DNA from: Paludibacteraceae bacterium
GTDB taxonomy: Bacteria; Bacteroidota; Bacteroidia; Bacteroidales; Paludibacteraceae
Assembly: GCA_017478725.1 (NCBI GenBank)
Contig: JAFVDD010000033.1
Location: 1 to 63,489, forward strand
Length of the DNA: 63,489 nucleotides
Direction of reading: 5' to 3'
In this document: piece after piece, positions 35,577 to 42,364 of the stretch
How positions within the stretch are numbered: position 1 is the first letter of the stretch
Layout: every line of letters starts with the position of its first letter
Notes under the pieces: generated by a model
The model's input: the letters and a program-made list of their open reading frames with translations, nothing else
Told to the model about the DNA's origin: nothing
Databases searched by the model: none
Translations under genes and position numbers: made by a program

Positions 35577-36293
35577 TCACGCTCTTACGATTCCTCTGGC
35601 TGATGCGCGTACGAAATCGACAATCACGTCCCGTTCGGGGGTTTGCGGCATCGTGGCGAGGATATGATCCAGCGCCTGGGAGGTGTTCATGCCGCTGTTG
35701 TAGATCAGGCGGTACGCCTCCTGAACGGTGTGGATCTGCTCGGGCGTGAAGCCGCGGCGGTTGAGTCCAACGGAGTTGATGCCGCAAAAAGCGATCGGTT
35801 CACGCGCCACGATAGCGAACGGCGGGATATCCTTGTTGACCTTGGAGCCGCCCTGGATCATGCAGTGCGCACCGATGTGCGTGAACTGGTGAACAAGCGT
35901 GCCGCCGCCGATGATAGCGTAGTCGTCCACCTCCACTTCGCCCGCCAGCTGGGTGGCGTTGGACATGATAATATGGTCGTGAAGGATACAGTCGTGCGCC
36001 ACGTGGCAGTACGCCATGATCAGGTTGCCGGAGCCGATGACAGTCTTGCCCTTGGCGGCGGTGCCGCGGTGAACAGTGACAAACTCGCGCAGCACGCAGT
36101 TGTCACCTATGATCGTCCACGTCTCCTCGCCGCGGTACTTGAGGTCCTGCGGCACGCAGCCGATGACGGCGTGCGGAAACACGTGGCAGTTGTCGCCAAG
36201 AATAACATTATCGTCAATATAAGCAAAGGCGTCGATGGTGACGTTGTTGCCTATCTGAGCCTTCGGGCTCACGTATGCCAGGGGAGAAATCAT
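35577..36293 (-). CDS. lpxA: acyl-ACP--UDP-N-acetylglucosamine O-acyltransferase
   Basis: First step of lipid A synthesis. The start at 36293 (MISPLAYVSPKAQIGNNV) fits; an earlier ATG lies in repeat sequence. Hexapeptide repeats (IGNNVTIDAFAYIDDNVILGDNC) form the beta-helix; HDCILHDHIIM and GGGTLVHQFTHIG hold the catalytic region. About 238 residues, slightly short. Upstream is the repeat 36296-36340 and lpxC. Confidence 0.95.
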   Translation of the reverse strand: MISPLAYVSPKAQIGNNVTIDAFAYIDDNVILGDNCHVFPHAVIGCVPQDLKYRGEETWTIIGDNCVLREFVTVHRGTAAKGKTVIGSGNLIMAYCHVAHDCILHDHIIMSNATQLAGEVEVDDYAIIGGGTLVHQFTHIGAHCMIQGGSKVNKDIPPFAIVAREPIAFCGINSVGLNRRGFTPEQIHTVQEAYRLIYNSGMNTSQALDHILATMPQTPERDVIVDFVRASARGIVRA

Positions 36294-36295
36294 GT

Positions 36296-36340
36296 ATATG
36301 TACGATTTAACGATGTACGATGTACGATTTAACGATTTAT
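36296..36340. repeat. period-7/8 TGTACGA repeat in the lpxC-lpxA gap
   Basis: TGTACGA and TTTAACGA units, seven in all, fill the gap and touch the last codons of lpxC. Confidence 0.85.
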
Positions 36341-37239
36341 TCACTAAGTATTTGGTTGCGGAGGCGGCGTACGCACTGGGTATTGAAGGTGTGACCGGGC
36401 TTGTAGGCGATGATGCGCCCCTGCAGCCGCAGCCCGAGCAGGGAGAGGTCGCCGATGACGTCCAGCAGTTTGTGGCGCGCCGGCTCGTTCAGGTAGTTGA
36501 GCGGCGAGAGGTAACCCAGTTTCTTGGCGTCGAGCCGCGGCTGCCCCATCTTGTCGCAGAAATAGTCCATTCCCTCCTGCGACATCTCCGTTTCGTAGAT
36601 GACGAGCGCGTTCTTGAGGTCGCCGCCCTTGATGAGTCCCACACGCAGCAACGGCTCTATCTCGCGCACGAAACAGAACGTACGCGCGGAGGCTATCTCG
36701 CGGGGATAATCGCTCAGGCGCGACAGCGTAGCCTGCTGCTCGCGGAGGATATTGGAATTGAAGGCAATGGTGACGTCCACTTCGTAGTGGTCGCAGGGCT
36801 CGATACGCAGGCGGTGACCGTGCTCGGAGATATACTCGATAGGCTCGGTGACCACATACACCTTCTGCTCGGCGTCCTGCTCCTCAAGCCCGACGCGCTC
36901 AATCTCGCGTACGAAGAACCGCGCCGAGCCGTCCAGAATAGGCATTTCGGGACCGTTGACATCAATCACACAGTTGTCCACGCCAAGGGCGTAGAGAGCC
37001 GAGAGCGCGTGCTCGACTGTGGATATTTTCCATTTGCCACGCTCCAGAACGGTGCCCCGCTCGGTACCCGACACATAATCCGCCAGCGCTTGATAGCAAG
37101 GCTGACCGGGCAGATCGATACGGCGCAGACAAACACCGGTGTCTGCCGGCGCAGGGCGAAAAGTGGCTGTGATATTGAGGCCGGTGTGGAGCCCTACCGA
37201 ACTAAGCGTAAAACTATCTTTTAAGGTATGTTGTTTCAT
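36337..37239 (-). CDS. lpxC: UDP-3-O-acyl-N-acetylglucosamine deacetylase, without FabZ domain
   Basis: Commits the lipid A pathway. From the ATG at 37239 (MKQHTLKDSFTLSSVGLHTG) there are about 300 residues with STVEHALSALYALG, NGPEMPILDGSA and PARHKLLDVIGDLSLLG, all diagnostic, including the zinc-ligand histidines (HALSAL, PARHKLLDV). In most Bacteroidota LpxC is fused to FabZ; here the protein ends TFNTQCVRRLRNQILSE and the gap that follows is repeat, so no FabZ part is seen. It overlaps lpxD by four bases (ATGA). Confidence 0.95.
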   Translation of the reverse strand: MKQHTLKDSFTLSSVGLHTGLNITATFRPAPADTGVCLRRIDLPGQPCYQALADYVSGTERGTVLERGKWKISTVEHALSALYALGVDNCVIDVNGPEMPILDGSARFFVREIERVGLEEQDAEQKVYVVTEPIEYISEHGHRLRIEPCDHYEVDVTIAFNSNILREQQATLSRLSDYPREIASARTFCFVREIEPLLRVGLIKGGDLKNALVIYETEMSQEGMDYFCDKMGQPRLDAKKLGYLSPLNYLNEPARHKLLDVIGDLSLLGLRLQGRIIAYKPGHTFNTQCVRRLRNQILSE

Positions 37240-38234
37240 TTTTGTCCTGATTGTTTGAATCGAACCACTGCGCGGCGCCAGGTAGCGGCGTCGATAGCCG
37301 GATAGCCCATATACGTGCCGGGGCGGCGGACGGAGTTGGGGATGCCTGACTGCGCACCAAAGACACAGTTGTCGGTTATCTCGATGTGTCCGGCTACGCC
37401 TGCCTGACCTGCCAAAATACAATGGCTGCCGATCTTGCTGCTGCCGGCTATGCCCACTTGCGCGCAGAGGAAATCAGAGGTGCCGACCTCCACGTTGTGG
37501 CCTATCTGCACCAGATTATCCAGTTTGGCGTTGCGGCGGATAATAGTGGAGCCCATCATAGCACGGTCGATCGTGGTGTTGGCGCCGATCTCCACGTCGT
37601 CCTCAATCACTACGTTGCCTATCTGCGGGATCTTGCGGTTGTTGCCCTCCGCATCGGGTTCAAAGCCAAAACCATCGGCTCCGATGACTGCTCCTGCATG
37701 CAGGATACAGTTGGCGCCAATGACGCAGTTGTAATACACTTTGGCGCCGGCGTAGAGAACGGTGTTGTCGCCGATGGTCACATTGTCGCCTATGTACGCC
37801 TGCGGATAGATCTGCACGCCTTTGCCCAGCCGGACATTTTTGCCGACATACGCAAACGCGCCGATATACGCATCGTCAGGGATTTCAACGCCTTCGGCGA
37901 CAAAAGAGGGCTGCTCGACACCCCTGCGGGCAGGGTTCATCGCTTTAGCCGCTATTTGCAGCAGTTGCGCCATGGCGCCGCGGGCGTTGGGGACGAGGAT
38001 GAAGGCTCTGTCCTTAAGGTCTTTAAGGTCCTTAAGGTCTTTAAGGTCCTTAGAGATGAGGACTATGCCGGCGCGGGTGGTTTCCAGGCAAGGCAGGTAT
38101 TTCTCGTCCGTGATGAACGAGAGCTGGTGCGGCTGCGCCGATTCAACAGGCGCCACATCCGAGACTTGCGCGCCGGCGTTGCCGTACAACTGACCGCCAA
38201 GCAAAAGAGCTATTTGTTGAGCACTAAAAGTCAT
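37236..38234 (-). CDS. lpxD: UDP-3-O-acylglucosamine N-acyltransferase
   Basis: Third lipid A step. The N-domain begins MTFSAQQIALLLGGQLYGNAG; the hexapeptide beta-helix follows (IGADGFGFEPDAEGNNRKIPQIGNVVIEDDVEIG) with the catalytic histidine region IGHNVEVG. At 332 residues the length is normal. A period-9 repeat in the N-domain is translated ISKDLKDLKDLKDLKDRAF, five copies of a short helical-looking unit. The gene overlaps lpxC by ATGA and follows the HD hydrolase gene by 14 bases. Confidence 0.94.
   Translation of the reverse strand: MTFSAQQIALLLGGQLYGNAGAQVSDVAPVESAQPHQLSFITDEKYLPCLETTRAGIVLISKDLKDLKDLKDLKDRAFILVPNARGAMAQLLQIAAKAMNPARRGVEQPSFVAEGVEIPDDAYIGAFAYVGKNVRLGKGVQIYPQAYIGDNVTIGDNTVLYAGAKVYYNCVIGANCILHAGAVIGADGFGFEPDAEGNNRKIPQIGNVVIEDDVEIGANTTIDRAMMGSTIIRRNAKLDNLVQIGHNVEVGTSDFLCAQVGIAGSSKIGSHCILAGQAGVAGHIEITDNCVFGAQSGIPNSVRRPGTYMGYPAIDAATWRRAVVRFKQSGQK
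38011..38055. repeat. period-9 repeat inside lpxD
   Basis: CCTTAAGGT and CTTTAAGGT units, multiples of nine bases, so they keep the frame and encode KDL repeats. Confidence 0.85.
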
Positions 38235-38248
38235 AACAGTTGAATAAT

Positions 38249-39532
38249 TTAACAGTCTAACCGATATTTGAACAAATATCGTTTGATCGGTTTGCGGGTC
38301 AGCGAGGCAAGATCCAGAATCTCGCTTGCCTCGGCTATGTCGCGCACCGTGCCGTCGGAATAGAGGATATCGATCGTGTCGGCTTTCTCCGAATAGGTGT
38401 TGCTGGTGGAGACATGCTCCGCCCAGAGGAAAGAAGCGTCCTCTTCGCTCACGCCGAGCCGGTCGGCATAATAAGCATTGAGCGATTGCTTCTCGTCGTC
38501 AGTCAGCGGCTGCTCCAGCAGTTCGCCCCGAAAGAGACGGCGGTTGATGAAAGCACGGCTGAGCGCGCTGAGCACCTTATCGTCGCTGCTGATCCACACC
38601 TTGATAGCCGACAACACATCCGTGTCGTCCAGCAGGGCATACATATCCAGCGCCTCGCTGTGCGGCGCAAACATATCTACCGAAACAGGCTTGTAGAGGA
38701 AATAATGCAACGCCGGCGAACAGAATAACCGGAGAGGCTCCTGCCCCGTTGTGTCGTTCGGATTCATGCGGGCGAGCTGTTTTGCACGGCTGAGGATCTT
38801 GATCAGCTGCTGCTCGGCGGCAACGGAGGTTTTATGCAGATAAACCTGCCAGTACATCAGCCTGCGCGCCACCAGAAATTTCTCCACCGAATAGATGCCT
38901 TTCACTTGCACCACCAGGCGGTCGTTGCGCACATCCAGCATTTTCAGCAACCGCTCGGACGCCACCCTGCCCTCCTGTACGCCGGTGAAGAACGAATCGC
39001 GGCAGAGATAATCCATGCGGTCCACGTCCAGCTGGCTGGAAATGAGCTGGTGGAGAAAATGTTTGGGGTATTCGTTGCGGAAGATGGCTATTGCCATGTC
39101 GAGAGGCTTCTGAGAGCCGACGGCAGATTGCTGACGGCTCAAATCTTCGTTGATCCGCTCCATCATCAGGAGCGATATATCCTCGTGGGTGACGCCGTCC
39201 ACCAGCGTGTGTTCCAGCACGTGCGAGAAGGGGCCGTGGCCGATGTCGTGCAGCAGAATGGCTATCTGCGCCGCCGTGGCTTCCTCCTCAGTGATCTCCA
39301 CCCCTTTGGCACGCAGTGCGGCGATAGCTTCCTGCATCAGGTGCATCGCACCCAGCGAATGGCCGAAACGGCTGTGGAGGGCACCCGGATAAACCAGATA
39401 GGAGAGCCCGAGCTGGCGAATACGGTTGAGACGCTGCACGTACGGGTGCTGCAGGACGTCATATACCAGTTCGTTAGGTATAGTCAGAAATCCGAAAACG
39501 GGATCGTTGATTATTTTGCGTTTGTTAGGCAT
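38249..39532 (-). CDS. HD-superfamily phosphohydrolase
   Basis: dGTPase-like HD hydrolase. Catalytic residues are visible: the H of HSRFGHSLGAMHLM, the HD of LLHDIGHGPFSHVLEHTL and a later aspartate in DVDRMDYL. The 427 residues match the family usually found in front of lpxD in Bacteroidota. A repeat is translated in frame as NEDLSRQQSAVGSQKPLDM (around residues 130-150). A promoter lies 43 bases upstream, so this gene probably leads the lipid A operon. Confidence 0.92.
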   Translation of the reverse strand: MPNKRKIINDPVFGFLTIPNELVYDVLQHPYVQRLNRIRQLGLSYLVYPGALHSRFGHSLGAMHLMQEAIAALRAKGVEITEEEATAAQIAILLHDIGHGPFSHVLEHTLVDGVTHEDISLLMMERINEDLSRQQSAVGSQKPLDMAIAIFRNEYPKHFLHQLISSQLDVDRMDYLCRDSFFTGVQEGRVASERLLKMLDVRNDRLVVQVKGIYSVEKFLVARRLMYWQVYLHKTSVAAEQQLIKILSRAKQLARMNPNDTTGQEPLRLFCSPALHYFLYKPVSVDMFAPHSEALDMYALLDDTDVLSAIKVWISSDDKVLSALSRAFINRRLFRGELLEQPLTDDEKQSLNAYYADRLGVSEEDASFLWAEHVSTSNTYSEKADTIDILYSDGTVRDIAEASEILDLASLTRKPIKRYLFKYRLDC

Positions 39533-39574
39533 ATATTATACAGCCCGATTATGCCATACTACATAAACGGGCTG

Positions 39575-39606
39575 CAAAGTTACAAAAAATTCTTCGAATT
39601 GACAAA
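39575..39606 (-). promoter_or_regulatory. promoter of the HD-lpx operon
   Basis: Minus strand TTTG (39603-39606), 20 bases, TAACTTTG (39575-39582). The leader holds a hairpin stem CAGCCCG/CGGGCTG (39541-39547 with 39568-39574). Confidence 0.82.
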
Positions 39607-39714
39607 TATAATCTGCTTTTGTCTGCGATTTTGGTCAAACAAAGGTCATTATACCTTAATTTCGTCCCAAGTTGCGGCTTTTTTGCGAAATATGCAAGTT
39701 TTTATGCCCTAAAA

Positions 39715-39746
39715 TTTGCGTATGTCATGAAAAATGCGTACCTTTG
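39715..39746 (+). promoter_or_regulatory. promoter of tRNA-Leu
   Basis: TTTG (39715-39718), 20 bases, TACCTTTG (39739-39746). About 60 bases before the tRNA. Confidence 0.85.
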
Positions 39747-39809
39747 CAGCCGATTTTTGAAGGAATCGACCCGTTAGGGCTAAGCAGTCGCGCTGTAACA
39801 TAGTGCGGC

Positions 39810-39894
39810 GCCGCGATGTTGGAATCGGTAGACAAGGCAGACTTAAAATCTTCTGGGCATTTCGCCCGTGTGGGTTCGAGTCCCACTCGCGGTA
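39810..39894 (+). tRNA. tRNA-Leu (anticodon TAA)
   Basis: Cloverleaf with acceptor GCCGCGA/TCGCGGT, loop CTTAAAA giving anticodon TAA, a long variable arm typical of leucine tRNAs, and T arm GTGGG-TTCGAGT-CCCAC. Length 85 with discriminator A. Followed by a strong terminator. Confidence 0.93.
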
Positions 39895-39897
39895 CGG

Positions 39898-39933
39898 AAA
39901 GAGAGTGTGTCAAAACGGCACACTCTCTTTTTG
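39898..39933 (+). terminator. intrinsic terminator of tRNA-Leu
   Basis: AAAGAGAGTGTG (39898-39909) pairs with CACACTCTCTTT (39919-39930), then TTGTTT. Twelve-base-pair stem. Confidence 0.9.
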
Positions 39934-39967
39934 TTTAGTCAAAATGCTCCAAAATGATTCAAAAAAT

Positions 39968-40063
39968 AATCGTTCCGTATAGATATACGGATAAGTAACA
40001 ATCGTTCCGAACGAATGTGAGGATAAGCAATAATCGTTCCGAACGAATGTGAGGATAAGAACA
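39968..40063 (+). repeat. three tandem 32-base repeats
   Basis: Units begin AATCGTTCCG at 39968, 40000 and 40032. Copies 2 and 3 have CGTTCCGAACG palindromes; copy 1 instead has the near-palindrome CCGTATAGATATACGG at the same place. The end is GGATAAG in all. No spacers, so not a CRISPR array. The 138 bases after it (to 40201) hold nothing I recognise. Confidence 0.85.
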
Positions 40064-40201
40064 GGACCATCACGGGACCATGTTCCGAGAAAACCCCAAG
40101 AAAAGTACAATCAGAACAATAGAAGGGAATTCGCCGAACGATAAGCACTATGAAAAATGACACCGCAGAGAGCGATGTCGTTTTTGTGAGAGATGCAAGA
40201 T

Positions 40202-40603
40202 TTATGAAATTAGTTTGAATTGCGCAGGAGAAAGAATTCTGGTTTGTTTGTACTCTTGAAGGACCAATAAATCTTTGTCTCCTGATACAATATAATCGGC
40301 TTTAACAGTTTCTGCTAATGATAAAAGATATAAATCTTTCGTATCACGAATAGCCACATTAACTCGATTAGAAATTTTTGTATTTATACAATAAACTTTT
40401 ATAAGCCGCAACAGTTGTTCTATATCGAATTCCTTTATTCGAGATAAAATCTTAGGACGGCTGGCCACATCTTGTATTTCATGTAACAATTGCGGACATA
40501 CAAAGACATCAATGTGCTCATTTGAAAGCACATCGTGAATCAGACTCTTCTGAAAGCCAAGAAGGAACGATACCCACACGTTACTATCAATAATTATTTT
40601 CAT
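40202..40603 (-). CDS. PIN-domain toxin-like RNase
   Basis: 133-residue PIN domain of the COG1569 type. Acidic residues are placed as expected: MKIIIDSNVWVSF (D6), LHEIQDV, IRDTKDLYLLSLAE and YIVSGDKDLLVL. Predicted ribonuclease toxin. Its start overlaps the stop of the upstream small gene (40600) by four bases, a typical toxin-antitoxin arrangement. The pair is AT-rich compared with neighbours, suggesting transfer. Confidence 0.82.
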   Translation of the reverse strand: MKIIIDSNVWVSFLLGFQKSLIHDVLSNEHIDVFVCPQLLHEIQDVASRPKILSRIKEFDIEQLLRLIKVYCINTKISNRVNVAIRDTKDLYLLSLAETVKADYIVSGDKDLLVLQEYKQTRILSPAQFKLIS

Positions 40604-40812
40604 GATTGATAACGCACAGCACGGACTTCGTCCATAATATCTTCTTCAGACAAATCAGAAATAGTAGGACGAGTTTGAATAAACTCCTCTAACATTTGTT
40701 CACGGGTTTGCGATTGCCATCCGAAACGGTTAATCAGTTCCTTTAGCAAAGTCCAATCAGCTCTAGGAATATTCAAATATACTCCTTGGGTCATAGTTGC
40801 TGTAGCAGACAT
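40600..40812 (-). CDS. putative antitoxin of the PIN pair
   Basis: From the ATG at 40812 (MSATATMTQGVYLNIPRADW) the protein has about 70 residues with a C-terminal acidic helix (ISDLSEEDIMDEVRAV). A GGAGG ribosome binding site lies about ten bases before this ATG. ATGs at 40827 and 40851 are also in frame, but the last lies upstream of the promoter. No DNA-binding domain is obvious. Pairing with the PIN gene is the basis for the antitoxin call. Confidence 0.6.
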   Translation of the reverse strand: MSATATMTQGVYLNIPRADWTLLKELINRFGWQSQTREQMLEEFIQTRPTISDLSEEDIMDEVRAVRYQS

Positions 40813-40840
40813 ACAATTATCCTCCATATTAAATCCGTTG

Positions 40841-40872
40841 CAAAGGTACAATAAATATTTTGAATATGCAAG
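40841..40872 (-). promoter_or_regulatory. promoter of the toxin-antitoxin pair
   Basis: Minus strand CTTG (40869-40872, one base off TTTG), 20 bases, TACCTTTG (40841-40848). Confidence 0.7.
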
Positions 40873-40945
40873 CCTTTTGGGAGTTTTTTGTCCAAATCAA
40901 TACTTTTTAACCGATAGTCGAACGATAAGCGTCATAATAAGTAAT

Positions 40946-41001
40946 ACCCCGACTTGCCTCCGATGTGCTTCCGATGCGCTTCCGAGATGCCCCCGATAAC
41001 C
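40946..41001 (-). repeat. period-11 array, second copy, reverse orientation
   Basis: Five 11-mers with CCGA at a fixed place (CCCCGACTTGC, CTCCGATGTGC, TTCCGATGCGC, TTCCGAGATGC, CCCCGATAACC). The reverse complement shares a 19-base segment with 18351-18369, with one mismatch. Confidence 0.85.
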
Positions 41002-41040
41002 CTATGTGTATTCCGCTGAAAAACAGGGAAATACAAAAAA

Positions 41041-41074
41041 CTAACAGAGCAGCGTACATGCGCTGCTCTGTTAG
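41041..41074 (-). terminator. terminator of the SusCD operon
   Basis: CTAACAGAGCAGCG (41041-41054) pairs perfectly with CGCTGCTCTGTTAG (41061-41074), loop TACATG. The A run at 41035-41040 gives a T run on the minus strand. Fourteen-base-pair stem. Confidence 0.9.
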
Positions 41075-41096
41075 TGTATAAACCATTGACGAATCA

Positions 41097-41615
41097 TCAA
41101 TCGTCAGCGGCCAGACCTGTATAACGGTAACCGGTAATGCGGAGACGGTCGTAATAAACTCCTGCATAGGAATCATCACTATAGAGGATATCCATCGTGA
41201 TGCTATCAGCAGGCATTCCGCTCGGGGTCTTTGCGGCTCCTTTGAGGACTTTTCCGTTAGTAATATCCACGCTGATACCGTACTGCTGGTCAATGGCGCC
41301 AGCAACCTCAAACGTGCCGGCATCTTTGTCGCAATGAGCTTTTACTTTGAAATCCCAGAAAGCGCCATCCACATCCTGAATCCAGATACTGTCCGGATCG
41401 TTGGCAGCAGTATTGTAGGTCAGCAGCCAGAAGTTACCAAGACCAAAGAGATCCTCATCTTCATAAAGCACGGAACCGTCAGTATCCAATCCTTGTACGG
41501 TTACATACCACTGTCCGGCAAGAGACTCAGTTGCAGTGCCGCCAATAGGTGCTTTCTCGCACGAGGCAAACGTCAACGCTGCCAAGGCTACTATTGCAAA
41601 ATAGATCTTTTTCAT
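41097..41615 (-). CDS. Lipid_bd-type (PF12888-like) lipoprotein of the Sus operon
   Basis: Lipoprotein signal (ALAALTFASCEKAP, cysteine near 19) and a beta-rich domain of about 150 residues with LAGQWYVTVQG, SIWIQDVDGAFWDFKVKAHCD and YAGVYYDRLRITGYRYTG. It resembles the small lipid-binding-type lipoproteins that end some SusCD operons. Last gene of the operon: the terminator starts 22 bases after its stop, and the upstream gene ends five bases away. Probably surface-exposed. Confidence 0.7.
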   Translation of the reverse strand: MKKIYFAIVALAALTFASCEKAPIGGTATESLAGQWYVTVQGLDTDGSVLYEDEDLFGLGNFWLLTYNTAANDPDSIWIQDVDGAFWDFKVKAHCDKDAGTFEVAGAIDQQYGISVDITNGKVLKGAAKTPSGMPADSITMDILYSDDSYAGVYYDRLRITGYRYTGLAADD

Positions 41616-41620
41616 AATTA

Positions 41621-42328
41621 CTACTCTACTTTATTAAGTGTGACATCAAATTCCATTATGCCGGCATAGCCTACTTTGTAGGTAATTTGTTTGTTGGCTG
41701 CATCATAGACACCCGCATTCAGGTAGTCGGCAGAATCGCCCCATCCCGGCACATAGCTATATTCCAGCGTGATTGTACCATCTGCGGCTATTGTGATTTC
41801 AGCCTGCATAGCGTATGCAGTGCCATAACCGGCACCCTGGGCATACCACCCGGCAAATAGATCGTCCACAAAATAGGTACCTGCGCCTTCGGAAAGGAAT
41901 AATATTTGGAAATTACCTTTGTAAGATGCTACTGTGCCATTATAATCACGGGTACTGACCGATGCGTCCAGTTGCCAAAAGCCCTCAATAGGATCAGCCG
42001 GATCCAATACAACCACTGTACGGGAAGCACTTGCTACAAAGCCATCGGCATTGACTACGCTATAGGAAATCGTATAGACACCGGATGCAGAGGTGTCCAC
42101 GTCGCCCGTTACCGTAACCTGATCCGAGACATCCTTGCCGGCCATCGTTGCCGTGAAACCAGGCTCTACATATGTTGAACCTTTGTCTATTATCATCTGG
42201 CTTTCTCCTTCCAGCTGAATCTCCGCATAATAGGTGATTTGGGTCTTTCCCAGAGACTCTTTTTCACAAGAGGCAAATCCTACCGTAAGCAGAGCCATCA
42301 CTGCGATAAACAATATTTTCTTTTTCAT
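41621..42328 (-). CDS. DUF5012-like Sus-accessory lipoprotein
   Basis: Signal MKKKILFIAVMALLTVGFASCEK, an Ig-like bacterial domain (IDKGSTYVEPGFTATMAGKD ... GVYTISYSVVNADGFVASASRTVVV, about 55-120) and a C-terminal beta domain with IEGFWQLDASVS and YVPGWGDSADYLNAG. Recalls the DUF5012 lipoproteins beside SusD. Probably surface-exposed ligand binder. Ligand unknown. Confidence 0.65.
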   Translation of the reverse strand: MKKKILFIAVMALLTVGFASCEKESLGKTQITYYAEIQLEGESQMIIDKGSTYVEPGFTATMAGKDVSDQVTVTGDVDTSASGVYTISYSVVNADGFVASASRTVVVLDPADPIEGFWQLDASVSTRDYNGTVASYKGNFQILFLSEGAGTYFVDDLFAGWYAQGAGYGTAYAMQAEITIAADGTITLEYSYVPGWGDSADYLNAGVYDAANKQITYKVGYAGIMEFDVTLNKVE

Positions 42329-42364
42329 AATCGTAATCTTTTTAATAGGTGAATACTATTTCAA

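Noticed and set aside
33919-35667. 582-residue plus-strand ORF opposite glnS
   Set aside because: Shadow of glnS; valine/alanine-rich with no motif.
39725-39913. A 62-residue ORF with VGLEPTRAKCPEDFKSAL
   Set aside because: Antisense of tRNA-Leu; the same kind of false ORF.
39968-40063. CRISPR array
   Set aside because: Three units are directly adjacent with no spacers, and no cas gene is nearby.
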